Shown: in pieces, positions 22,379-31,844 of the stretch | Position numbering within the stretch: the stretch's first letter is position 1 | Layout: each line of letters starts with the position of its first letter | Notes under the pieces: model-generated | Told to the model about the DNA's origin: nothing | Database searches by the model: none | The model's input: the letters and a program-made list of their open reading frames with translations, nothing else | Translations under genes and position numbers: made by a program | From: Erwinia_E haradaeae_I | Lineage (GTDB): Bacteria > Pseudomonadota > Gammaproteobacteria > Enterobacterales > Enterobacteriaceae | Assembly (NCBI RefSeq): GCF_900698925.1 | Contig: NZ_LR217713.1 | Coordinates: 930,001 to 994,000, forward strand | Direction: 5' to 3' | DNA length: 64,000 nt

Positions 22379-24045
22379 CCTACGGTGAGTTCCGCCGTAT
22401 CTGTCTAATTATTCGTATTTGTTTTCATTATAATCTAGATGATCTCATCCCTTTAGAATTTGCTTCTCGAGTATTAAGATTGTATCGAAGATGTCTATTT
22501 TGGATACCCAATCAATACTTAAGCCAACCTCAAGGTGTACGATTACGTTTAGCTTTAGAACAATTAGGCCCCATATGGATTAAATTTGGTCAAATGCTAT
22601 CTACGCGTCACGATCTATTGCCCACCCATATTTCTGAAGAACTGATGCTCTTGCAAGATAGCGTAACCCCATTTGATGGTCTCAAAGCGCGACACTTAAT
22701 TGAATGTGCCTTAAATGCGCCTATTCATACTCAGTTTAATAACTTCAATATCACCCCATTAGCTTCCGCCTCTATCGCTCAAGTGCATACCGCTACACTG
22801 AAAAATAACGGTTGTGAAGTAATTATAAAAATCATTCGACCTGAAATTCTACCCCTTATTAAGGCTGATTTAAAACTTATCTATCGACTTGCATTATGGA
22901 TTCCACACTTTATACCTTCTTTTCGTTCACTTCGTCTAGTAGAAGTAGTGCATAACTATGAAAAAACCCTTCTTAATGAATTAAACTTATTACGTGAAGC
23001 GGACAATGCTATGCGCATGCGTCGTAATTTTAATCATAGCCAAGTATTATATGTACCAAAAATATATCCAGAACTATGCACTAAAAACATTCTTGTGATG
23101 GAGCGTGTTTATGGCATTCCAATTTCTAATATTGTTATGTTAATTCAATATGGTGTTAATTTAAATCTTTTAGCTGAGCGAGGTGTTCATATCTTCTTTA
23201 CTCAAGTATTTCGCGATAGTTTTTTCCATGCAGATATGCATCCAGGTAATATTTTTGTAAACTATACACATCCAGATAATCCTCAATACATTGGAATTGA
23301 TTACGGAATTGTCGGTACTTTACAAAAAGAAGACAAACGCTACTTGGCAGAAAATTTTCTAGCTTTTTTGAATCGTGATTATCGTAAAGTAGCAACGCTA
23401 CACATAGACTCAGGATGGGTGCCACCAGGCACTGATATAGAAGATTTTGAATTTGCTATTCGAAGTATATGTGAACCTATTTTTAAAAAACCTTTAATAG
23501 AAATTTCTTTTGCACAACTACTAATTAGTTTGTTTAATATAACACGATCTTTTCACATGGAAATCCAACCACAATTAGTTCTTTTACAGAAAACATTGCT
23601 GTATGTAGAGGGGATTGGTAGACAACTCGATCCCAACCTAGATTTATGGAAGACGGCTAAACCATTTCTGGAGGACTGGATTCAAAATCAAATAGGTATC
23701 CTTGCAATACTACAAGATTTAAAAAATAAAATTCCAACATGGGCATCAAAACTACCTGAATTACCAGATCTTTTTTATGAAAACCTTAAACAAAATAAAA
23801 ATATACACAATCGTATAGATGAACTAGCATCAAATCTATATTATGAACAAAATAAACAAAAAAAATCATATTGTTGGTTTAGTCTTAGCCCTATACTACT
23901 TCTTAGTAATATCATTTTACTTTTCTTATCTTCAGAGTGGACAACGCTTTCCATTGGACTCATCATGTCTGGATGGATAACATGGTTAATTGGATGGTGG
24001 ATCAACGCAAGACCAACTCGGGCACCTAATAAACTAGATTCTTAA
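22375..24045 (+). CDS. ubiB: Ubiquinone biosynthesis kinase-like protein UbiB
   Basis: UbiB belongs to the ADCK/ABC1 atypical kinase family and is needed for ubiquinone synthesis, probably as an ATPase that helps extract lipid intermediates. It has 556 residues (E. coli 546). It shows the family KxGQ motif KFGQMLSTR (70-78), the alanine-rich loop LASASIAQVH, the lysine in VIIKIIRPE, the catalytic-loop-like FFHADMHPGNIF and YGIVGTL, then two C-terminal membrane helices. I start at ATG 22375 because it overlaps the ubiJ stop (ATGA), has GGAGG at 22366-22370, and matches E. coli MTPGEVRR; an in-frame ATG at 22297 lies inside ubiJ. Confidence 0.97.
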   Translation: MTYGEFRRICLIIRICFHYNLDDLIPLEFASRVLRLYRRCLFWIPNQYLSQPQGVRLRLALEQLGPIWIKFGQMLSTRHDLLPTHISEELMLLQDSVTPFDGLKARHLIECALNAPIHTQFNNFNITPLASASIAQVHTATLKNNGCEVIIKIIRPEILPLIKADLKLIYRLALWIPHFIPSFRSLRLVEVVHNYEKTLLNELNLLREADNAMRMRRNFNHSQVLYVPKIYPELCTKNILVMERVYGIPISNIVMLIQYGVNLNLLAERGVHIFFTQVFRDSFFHADMHPGNIFVNYTHPDNPQYIGIDYGIVGTLQKEDKRYLAENFLAFLNRDYRKVATLHIDSGWVPPGTDIEDFEFAIRSICEPIFKKPLIEISFAQLLISLFNITRSFHMEIQPQLVLLQKTLLYVEGIGRQLDPNLDLWKTAKPFLEDWIQNQIGILAILQDLKNKIPTWASKLPELPDLFYENLKQNKNIHNRIDELASNLYYEQNKQKKSYCWFSLSPILLLSNIILLFLSSEWTTLSIGLIMSGWITWLIGWWINARPTRAPNKLDS

Positions 24046-25534
24046 CCGTTAATATTAATTGAAATATCAGTATAAGAATAATTAATAATTATTATATAAA
24101 TAAAATATTACATACCCTGAATATATAATCAATAAAAGATGTAACTAAAAAATTATCTGTTTCCTTACATAATATAAGGAATATGCTTTTATTTATCTTG
24201 ATGGTAAAACTATATGATTCTCTATCTCTTACCATGAATCATAATAAAAAATTACTCATTGATCTTCTGATCAACAACTAATTCTAATATAGAGATAAAC
24301 AAAGAAAACTGTAATAACAACCTAGAAAATATATAGATACTCTGATAATAGATTTTAAAATTATCTTGAATAAAATATAGGACCTTAAAAATCTCAGATC
24401 AGATAGTATATAATATTAAAAAATTTTTTATTAAAAAATAAATATATATGAGACATTTATATTATGAATAATGATTATGTTTAATTTAATAAATTAAATA
24501 AATATTATTTATAAATTAATTATTTTAATATAGTCTAAAATAAAAATAAAACCATTCATAATTGATCAATTTTTACATAAAAAATAATACACTCATAAAA
24601 ATCCTCTCGTTACTAAACTATATTACCAGTCATTTTAAAAACTTTTTTCTATATATTATCAATAATAATATATTAGTATCTAACATTCCTTTTATTTATA
24701 ATAAATATTATTTATCATATTAATAATTAACTTTTATATTCTATTTATAATATATAACTATAAATATCTACTAATCATTTATAGAGAAGGACGAAACAAG
24801 TATACTATTGTAATAAAATAATCACATTTACTTGACCATCTCTCCTTCAATTTCATATGCATATATATAAATATTTTATACTTCTGTCTTTAATTATGTA
24901 AAATGACGACAATACTTATTTCATATTGTTATTATTTTAAAAATATATTCCATATATTATACCATAATAATATTTTATTGAAATACAATTGAATAATAAA
25001 GAATAAAAATTGATAAAATAGTTACTAAAATAATAAATAATTATTCTATATATTTTAATTAAAATATAACAAATAAATAATATTAATAATATTAAATATG
25101 TTTTGTAATTTTATTATATATATTGCCACTATAACAAACTTAACAATAGTTTTATATATACATTAATTACTATAAATCAATATATACTTATTCCTGTCTT
25201 GAATTATATAGATTTATAATAACAGAATAAAATTTATTTGAATAATAAAACTATTAATTTTGATCATATATATCTTTCAATTATCTATTAATCATATTTA
25301 TGATTATAAATAAAAATAATATTATCAATATAATTAATAAAAATATACGATAATATCTTATTGTAAAGATAATAATATATATTAATTAATTATAATCTGT
25401 TCTCTTGTCCTAAAATATTCTATAGTAGATCACTGTTATAGATATCTGAAATACAATACATATACCGTATCTTAAAGAAAAAGAAAATACATCACACGAT
25501 AAAATCCAATACAGGTATGTATAATTCTATGTCA

Positions 25535-25571
25535 ACTGAATAGACCAACCAAAAAACACTGAATAGACCAA
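25535..25571. repeat. 14-bp direct repeat beside the hairpin
   Basis: ACTGAATAGACCAA occurs at 25535-25548 and again at 25558-25571, where it forms the outer part of the left hairpin arm. The hairpin may therefore have arisen by copying of this unit. Confidence 0.85.
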
Positions 25572-25608
25572 AAAAGAATGATTGTAATCATTCTTTTTTG
25601 GTCTATTC
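25561..25608. terminator. Perfect 23-bp inverted repeat, 2-base loop
   Basis: Left arm 25561-25583 begins GAATAGACC, has six A and ends GAATGATT; the right arm 25586-25608 is its exact complement. Only GT lies between. Both strands put a T-run inside the stem. It lies between convergent genes, so a bidirectional terminator is possible, but it is about 1.5 kb from ubiB and 0.8 kb from bioD. Recently copied DNA is an alternative. Confidence 0.5.
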
Positions 25609-26415
25609 AAAAATAAATGAAAAAAAATACAATATGAAGATAATAAAATTTATTTTCTCTAGAAACTAGTAATTAAACTAAAATTTTTAAACAAAAATCA
25701 ATAAAAAATACCGAAAAATAAAATACATGAAATCCATAAGAACTTCTTACGCATCGGTTTTATAAGAATTTCATCCTTTACCCGAAATATAAAAGCTAAC
25801 AATAATAAAAACATTAAACAGATAGTTGTCCCTTTATTAAATATCCTATCAAGTATACGCAAAATTTTTATAAAATAATGTCCAATTTTTTAAAAAATAA
25901 ATCAACTGATACGATATAGATAATCTAAAATACAGGTCTCTACTATCTCAGTAATATGAGATTATACAATCAAAAAAATAAATTAAACTATTGCAGTGTT
26001 TAAGGTGATATTCATAAAAATAAATATGACATTATTCATTTTATCATATATCATATTAATGATAATATTATTTCCTATTCAAACACTTTAATTTATATCA
26101 TAATAAAAAATTAATAGCTTATTTTATATCATAACATACAATTATATAATATATAAAATTCTTTATTATCATTCTTTATTGTATTTATTCATCACGTTTT
26201 TATTTTATAAATATATAATATAATCACTCTAACATAGATATAAATATGAATATTTTAAGATAAAATAACATTTAAAGAGAAACCTTATTAGAAATAATCT
26301 GTTAAAAAACATATATATAATATATATCAATCCTTTCTTACGAATAAATTATAAACCTTATAGGATATAAGTAAGTTATTTAAAAAAATATATATTTTAT
26401 CCACTCATCATAAAA

Positions 26416-27111
26416 TCATCTAGCTAAGATAATTCTTCTTAATAAAGAAAAGTTTAAATAGTGACCAAGTTCTCTCTCCTCAGATCTTCTTAAGTATGGA
26501 ATCACTCCTAACAATGGAACATCTAATCGATTTGTTAAATCTATTATGTACTCTGATGCAAACTGAACAGATGGCAGAGGATGATTAGCAATCCACCCCA
26601 CTAACCGCAAACCTGCTTGATGAATAACTGCAGCTGTTAAGAGTGAATGATTAATAACACCAAGCTTGATGCCCGAAACTAAAATAACCGGCAATCGCTC
26701 ATATCTTACCCAATCAGAAAAATCTAATTCTTCTCCTAGAGGGGTTAGCCATCCTCCTACTCCTTCTACTACCACTAAATCTGAAATAATCCCTAGATCT
26801 GTTAATCCTTTAGATAACAGGTTTATATCAATATTTTGTCTTTCTATATGACATGCAATACTAGGTGAGGTAGGAGAGGATAAAGCAAATGGATTCACTT
26901 GGTTATAATTAAGTGAAACATTACTATTAGCGATTAACGCTAGTGCATCTTTGCTCCTAGCACCATGCGGTGTTAGTACACAACCAGAAGAAACTGGTTT
27001 ATATCCAACCGAACGATATCCATTGCGAACTGCAGATTGTAGAAGCGCACAAGATGCTAAAGTTTTTCCAACATTTGTATCCGTTCCAGTAACAAAAACA
27101 TACTGACCCAA
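26416..27111 (-). CDS. bioD: Dethiobiotin synthase BioD
   Basis: BioD closes the ureido ring of dethiobiotin from diaminopelargonate, CO2 and ATP in biotin synthesis. It has 231 residues with P-loop GTDTNVGKT (9-17), GYKPVSSGC, EGVGGWLTPL (Mg/ATP loop) and GIKLGVINHSLLT. The C-terminal part (PYLRRSEERELGHYLNFSLL) resembles the E. coli paralogue YnfK (BioD2) more than BioD, so paralogue identity is open. The start is TTG at 27111, supported by AAGAGG at 27121-27126, nine bases upstream; no ATG fits. No other bio gene is in the window. Confidence 0.93.
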   Translation of the reverse strand: MGQYVFVTGTDTNVGKTLASCALLQSAVRNGYRSVGYKPVSSGCVLTPHGARSKDALALIANSNVSLNYNQVNPFALSSPTSPSIACHIERQNIDINLLSKGLTDLGIISDLVVVEGVGGWLTPLGEELDFSDWVRYERLPVILVSGIKLGVINHSLLTAAVIHQAGLRLVGWIANHPLPSVQFASEYIIDLTNRLDVPLLGVIPYLRRSEERELGHYLNFSLLRRIILAR

Positions 27112-27986
27112 ATAAGAATACCTCTTAAAAATAAACTTCAGTTAATTATAAATCAAATAAAAAATATATGCACATAATCCTTACTTCTGTATTCTATCTG
27201 ACTAAATAAAAATTAAATACAATACTTCCTCTCGATTATGATGATCTAGTATATAATCTTAATTTTTACTATGACTCACAATCTCAAACACAATTATACA
27301 CTAAGTTAATTTCATATCATAACAATAGTCTCTATTAGATTGGAAAATTCCGAGTTATACTAACACCAGAGACCTGCTAATCAGCTTCAATATCCTTATA
27401 CGGATGCTCTTCTAGCATCACTACGTCAACTTAATCTTTTATATTAATTTATACATACTTGATGAGATGTTTTCTCAGAATCAATTGGATTAACGCTTCT
27501 TCTATTAAATACTAAGTTTTATATTGATAACAAAAAATAATAATCCAGTAGAAACTATTAGATCCCGCTAATAATTGATCTGCTAAATAAACTAACAAGT
27601 TTTAAACTATAATCAATATCAGTATATACCTGGATGTATCAACACTAACAATCTATAAGCTACTCATAGTATACTATTAAAAATATATAACACTACTAAT
27701 ACATTACCTTCTCTTTAAAAAAGAATTATTATCAAATAAGTATCAAATCATGAATCAACTAAAAACTTTCATCTTTCTAATATCAAATCTAGATCCTATG
27801 TCTCCTGTAAATAATCCATAATAGATAAACCTAATCATTATAATTTAATTGCTTCTAAAAAACAGTAATTATACTATAATATATACATTAATATCTAAAA
27901 ATTACCATCTACCATCAATACCAATCTTCAATATTATACGATAATTAGCTTATAAAGTAAGATATAAAATCCAGAACTACTAACAC
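27112..27986. other. Spacer between hda and bioD
   Basis: About 0.9 kb with no gene. A patch near 27335-27430 is slightly richer in GC than its surroundings but matches nothing I recognise. Confidence 0.5.
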
Positions 27987-28688
27987 TTAAAGGGCTAAAG
28001 TTCCTTTAACAAAAGGAATAGTGAGTTTTCTCTTAGCACTGATTGATGCTTGATCCAATTCATTCAGCATGATAAGAAGCGTGCCGATTTCACGATCCAG
28101 TCGTTTTAACAAAAAACGACCCACATCTTCCGGCAATTCAAAACCGCGCAGCTGAGCACGTGCTTTTAATGCCTGCAATTTATCCTCATCTGATAAAGAC
28201 TGCAACTTATAAATCTGACCCCAATCTAAACGAGAAGCTAAATCTGCTAATTTAAGATTTAACTGACGAGGCGGACAATCTCCAGCAATAAATAATCGTG
28301 TTTTTCCTGTTTCTAAAATACGATTATACAAATTAAAGACCGCCATTTCCCATTCCTCATCACCAGCAATACACTCAATATTATCAATACACACTAAAAA
28401 TAAATGCTCCATACCATCTAAAACTTCTGGAATAAACCAAGCCCTCTTATCTAAAGGTACATAGCCTGCTGTCTCTCCGTATTCGGAAGACTCTGAACAA
28501 GAAGCATGTAATAGATGACTTCGCCCTCCTCTTTGACTAGACCAGAAGTAAATATAACTACTATTACTCTGTGTTAAAGAACTCCTTAATGCATTTAATA
28601 GTAAACTATTTTCTCCTACCCAAAAACTAGAAAAAGTACTATCATTGGGTAGATGAAATGGAAGCAAAAGCTGTGCCGGCTTATTCAG
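27987..28688 (-). CDS. hda: DnaA regulatory inactivator Hda, CTG start
   Basis: Hda binds the DNA-loaded sliding clamp and stimulates ATP hydrolysis by DnaA, preventing re-initiation. The clamp-binding motif AQLLLPF is at the extreme N-terminus; the AAA+ core follows with VCIDNIECIAGDEEWE (Walker B region), SRLDWGQIYKL and RFLLKRLDREIGTL. The P-loop region reads SSQRGGRSHLL where E. coli has AREGAGRSHLL. I start at CTG 28688, which gives 233 residues, exactly the E. coli length, with GAGGT at 28693-28697 at proper spacing; E. coli hda is also reported to start at CTG. An in-frame ATG at 28736 would add 16 residues. Confidence 0.95.
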   Translation of the reverse strand: MNKPAQLLLPFHLPNDSTFSSFWVGENSLLLNALRSSLTQSNSSYIYFWSSQRGGRSHLLHASCSESSEYGETAGYVPLDKRAWFIPEVLDGMEHLFLVCIDNIECIAGDEEWEMAVFNLYNRILETGKTRLFIAGDCPPRQLNLKLADLASRLDWGQIYKLQSLSDEDKLQALKARAQLRGFELPEDVGRFLLKRLDREIGTLLIMLNELDQASISAKRKLTIPFVKGTLAL

Positions 28689-29672
28689 AATCACCTCGGC
28701 GCTTGGAGCAGGAAAAAGATGTAATAATTCAAACATAACTAACGGTAGACGCCTTAACTCTCAGAAATAAAAAAACTAAATATTTTATATCAAATTCTTG
28801 AAAAGAGAAAAACTAAAAGTATAAGCTATCCATCTAAATAGTATTTAAATAGCTACATACATCTCTTTCTCCTTTAATCTTATTGTAGTTAATTTATCTC
28901 TTAAATATAAACATAATCAATATATATTATATATAAAAATTAACTAATATCCGCTCATATTAATGAAATAATATTTAATACAATAAAAATTGTATTGATC
29001 TTTGATTCAGAAAAAAGTTGCACCAAAAAATTTTTTTGGATTATAACGATCCACAACTTCTTCTTTTAAATTATTATTAATTAGAATTTTAATAATCCTA
29101 AATAACCTAATAATAAATCTTAAAATTTCCATTATAGTATATTACTAATAATATCTTCCTAGATAAGAGAATTATTATATATTGCAATCTAATATATCAA
29201 TATTTATACAATCCTTTTCCTCTTTAGTCAGCATGCATTCCTTGAATTTTTTGAATCTTCTTAGAGAAAAACCCCAGACCCGTTCCTTTATAAGAGAACG
29301 GGGCGCCTTACTTTTATCCAAAAAAGGATATAGTTTCTCTTGGTTTTAATAGTCAATTAACTATATCATTACTAATCTATAGAAAAGTCCATAAAAAAAT
29401 TGACATCTAATATCAAAAAAAATCATAATTATATTAGACTTTTTTATATAGATACATGGAATAAAAAAATACTAAACATATCTATAATTTATTCCTCTTC
29501 TTTCAATCTTGCATAGATGTATGTTAAAGATATATAAAAATAGTTTTATATATAATTACACAACGTAGATCAATGAAAAACCTCTCATTGTAATTAGAAT
29601 GCAATATATTACAAACTATTAATCTAACTAATTAATTAAAGATTGATATCAAAGATAGTATATTTTCTAATG
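28689..29672. other. Spacer between the autotransporter gene and hda
   Basis: About 1 kb. It holds a GC-rich hairpin (29268-29303), otherwise AT-rich with no gene seen. The hda ribosome binding site lies at its left edge. Confidence 0.5.
29268..29303 (-). terminator. GC-rich hairpin, possible terminator of the autotransporter gene
   Basis: On the minus strand CCCGTTC and GAACGGG form a 7-bp stem, followed by TCTGGGG and TTTTT; CCCC and GGGG can pair further out. It lies about 370 bases past the autotransporter stop, in the reading direction. It is among the most GC-rich non-tRNA patches in the spacers, which argues for conservation. A small RNA terminator is possible. Confidence 0.45.
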
Positions 29673-31844
29673 TTAAAACTTACTAGTAAGACCTAAAGTA
29701 ATCTTCAAGGTTTCATTACCTAATTTTTTTTGATTAAGCGAAGTAAGAAATGATATAGAACCATTTTTATTGAAAATATATCTAACTCCAGTCTTTAATA
29801 TATACTGTGTCTTCTTAATATCCATTTGACTTTGTAACGCACCTATCGCATTCACCATAGAATCAGAGATCAAATCACTATCTTTGATAATATTCTCAAT
29901 TTTAATACCAGATATCCATGTTAAAGATGGTGAAACTAGAATCCGAAGATCCATCCCTACATCGGATCTACAATTTTCATAATTAATCTTATGGTACTTC
30001 ACAGGAAAACTTAATTTCTTATCTTCTTGATAAGAAGAGCGAGATAAGTAGTCATACCGTAAACCTAAGTGCCAAAAAAATGCAATATTTTTATTAAAAA
30101 TCGATTGACCATTCCCCCATTCCATAGACGAACTAAACCCATTTAATTTACTATTGCCCTTTCCTTGTTCAGTGTGAGACAAAGCAGAACGACTAATCCC
30201 TATCCCATTCTCTATGAATGAAACAGCAGGACGAAAATAATGTTCTCCAAAACCTAATGGAGAATGCATATCAGCATAAAACCCAACCCCAAAATTATTC
30301 CCATTAATTTTATGACTATTATGTGGAACATGAGGGAAAAAATTCGTAATAACACCCCCCAAAGATAACATATCGGTTATACCGTATCCTAAATTAACTA
30401 GCGGAGCCATATCCTTAGATATTAAATTAGACTTATCTGAATTAATTAACCAACACCAATTCTTATCAGAAACTACACACCCTTTCTGCAACTTAGCTAA
30501 ACTTTGTTTTTGTAATGTCATTAATACAAACGCGTCTCTCACTACCTGATTCACGCTATCACGCGTATTCATAAGATCAATTAATGCAGCCGTAGTAGTA
30601 TGATCTGATACACTATTTAAAGCTGGTTTAATAGGTGACGAACTCGATGGCGATTTATCTAACGCAAAACGAGGGATTCTAAGTATAAATGAATGACTCT
30701 TATTATCATCATCAATCGAGTCACCTACAGCTATCTTTCCATCAGGAGATAGTAATGAAACTTCAGAAGTTCCAGAATCATCCTTGCACAGTGTGCCTAA
30801 ATCAATCTTATTATCCCATTTCTCGCCAGACCAGATAGCTGCATGTTTCTTACCATTAGTTGCAGTAGCATAACCAGCTGCTATTTTTCCATCAGATGAT
30901 AATGAATATACTTCAGATGATCCAGTATTATCACTTTTAAAAGTACCTAAATCTGTTTCAGTTGCCCAGTTCTCACCAGACCAAATAGATGCACGCTTGT
31001 TACCATCAGGTTTAGTAACATAACCAGCTACGATTTTTCCATCAGATGATAAAGAAAAAACCTCAGAAGGAAGCAATTTATCACCTTGAGGTTTAGCTAG
31101 TAATTTACTCATAGACCAATTATCACCAAACCAAATAGTCGCGTTTATCAATTTGGCCGATAGCAAACGATATCCTCCCGCCACTTTACCATCATAGGAT
31201 AACGCGGACACTTTAGATCCTTGAGAAAGAGACACATTTTTATCTAAGTCTATAGCGGTAGACCAATGATCGCCAGACCAGATAGTCGCATAAATATAAC
31301 CAGATCTAAAACTAGAGTGCCCTCCTGCCACTGTACCATCGGCAGACAAAGCAGATACTTCAGAAACAATCCTTTTACCTGTACTCACCTTTTCTACATC
31401 ATATACACTTCGCCAATGATCGCCATACCAAATCACTCCATGACGACCACCTGTCTTATCCGCAGCATAACCCGCAAGTATTTTTCCGTCCTTGGAGCTA
31501 GCTGAAACTCCAGCACCAGTTGAATAATGATAACCCAAATCACCTAAAATAATTTGATTGGCCCAATGGTCTCCCGTCCACACTACTGCTTTTTTAAAAT
31601 CAGAATTAGGTGGCGTATCCCCCCCCATTACGGAACCATCAAAAGAAATGGCATAGATCTGTGCAGCATCTAGTTCACTTATTGACTTTGAGATCATTTT
31701 TTTATCTACAAATTCTATCTCATCTATTTGCGCACAAACCGAAACAGAGGTACCAAAAAAAACTAAAATCAAACATAATTGACTTATTCGTACATTAAAA
31801 ATATCAATTATCATTTGAATGATTTTCATTTTAAGATTTTTCAT
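29673..31844 (-). CDS. Autotransporter with seven HAF-like repeats
   Basis: Predicted surface protein of 723 residues. A signal peptide with a long basic/hydrophobic start ends near VSVCA (residue 38). Residues about 62-390 hold seven repeats: a DG in a context such as SALSADGTVAGG recurs at about 69, 119, 169, 218, 268, 318 and 368, and the first six are followed by WxG(D/E)xW (IWSGDHW, IWYGDHW, IWSGEKW). This matches the HAF family of extracellular repeats, and seven units of 50 residues would suit a seven-bladed propeller (inference). After a linker (400-470) the last 250 residues look like an autotransporter beta-barrel ending in SKF. GAAGG precedes the ATG. No catalytic motif is seen, and the role is unknown. 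Confidence 0.85.
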   Translation of the reverse strand: MKNLKMKIIQMIIDIFNVRISQLCLILVFFGTSVSVCAQIDEIEFVDKKMISKSISELDAAQIYAISFDGSVMGGDTPPNSDFKKAVVWTGDHWANQIILGDLGYHYSTGAGVSASSKDGKILAGYAADKTGGRHGVIWYGDHWRSVYDVEKVSTGKRIVSEVSALSADGTVAGGHSSFRSGYIYATIWSGDHWSTAIDLDKNVSLSQGSKVSALSYDGKVAGGYRLLSAKLINATIWFGDNWSMSKLLAKPQGDKLLPSEVFSLSSDGKIVAGYVTKPDGNKRASIWSGENWATETDLGTFKSDNTGSSEVYSLSSDGKIAAGYATATNGKKHAAIWSGEKWDNKIDLGTLCKDDSGTSEVSLLSPDGKIAVGDSIDDDNKSHSFILRIPRFALDKSPSSSSPIKPALNSVSDHTTTAALIDLMNTRDSVNQVVRDAFVLMTLQKQSLAKLQKGCVVSDKNWCWLINSDKSNLISKDMAPLVNLGYGITDMLSLGGVITNFFPHVPHNSHKINGNNFGVGFYADMHSPLGFGEHYFRPAVSFIENGIGISRSALSHTEQGKGNSKLNGFSSSMEWGNGQSIFNKNIAFFWHLGLRYDYLSRSSYQEDKKLSFPVKYHKINYENCRSDVGMDLRILVSPSLTWISGIKIENIIKDSDLISDSMVNAIGALQSQMDIKKTQYILKTGVRYIFNKNGSISFLTSLNQKKLGNETLKITLGLTSKF

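Larger units (their letters stand above)
24046..26415. other. 2.4-kb AT desert with a perfect inverted repeat
   Basis: The most AT-rich stretch of the window, between convergent ubiB and bioD. No ORF. It contains the 48-base hairpin at 25561-25608, listed separately. Downstream E. coli neighbours of ubiB (tatABC) are not readable. Confidence 0.55.

Noticed and set aside
24046..26415. Replication origin in the most AT-rich desert
   Set aside because: No clear cluster of DnaA boxes or 13-mers stands out above the AT background, and no origin-linked gene (dnaA, dnaN, mnmG) is adjacent. GC skew would be needed.
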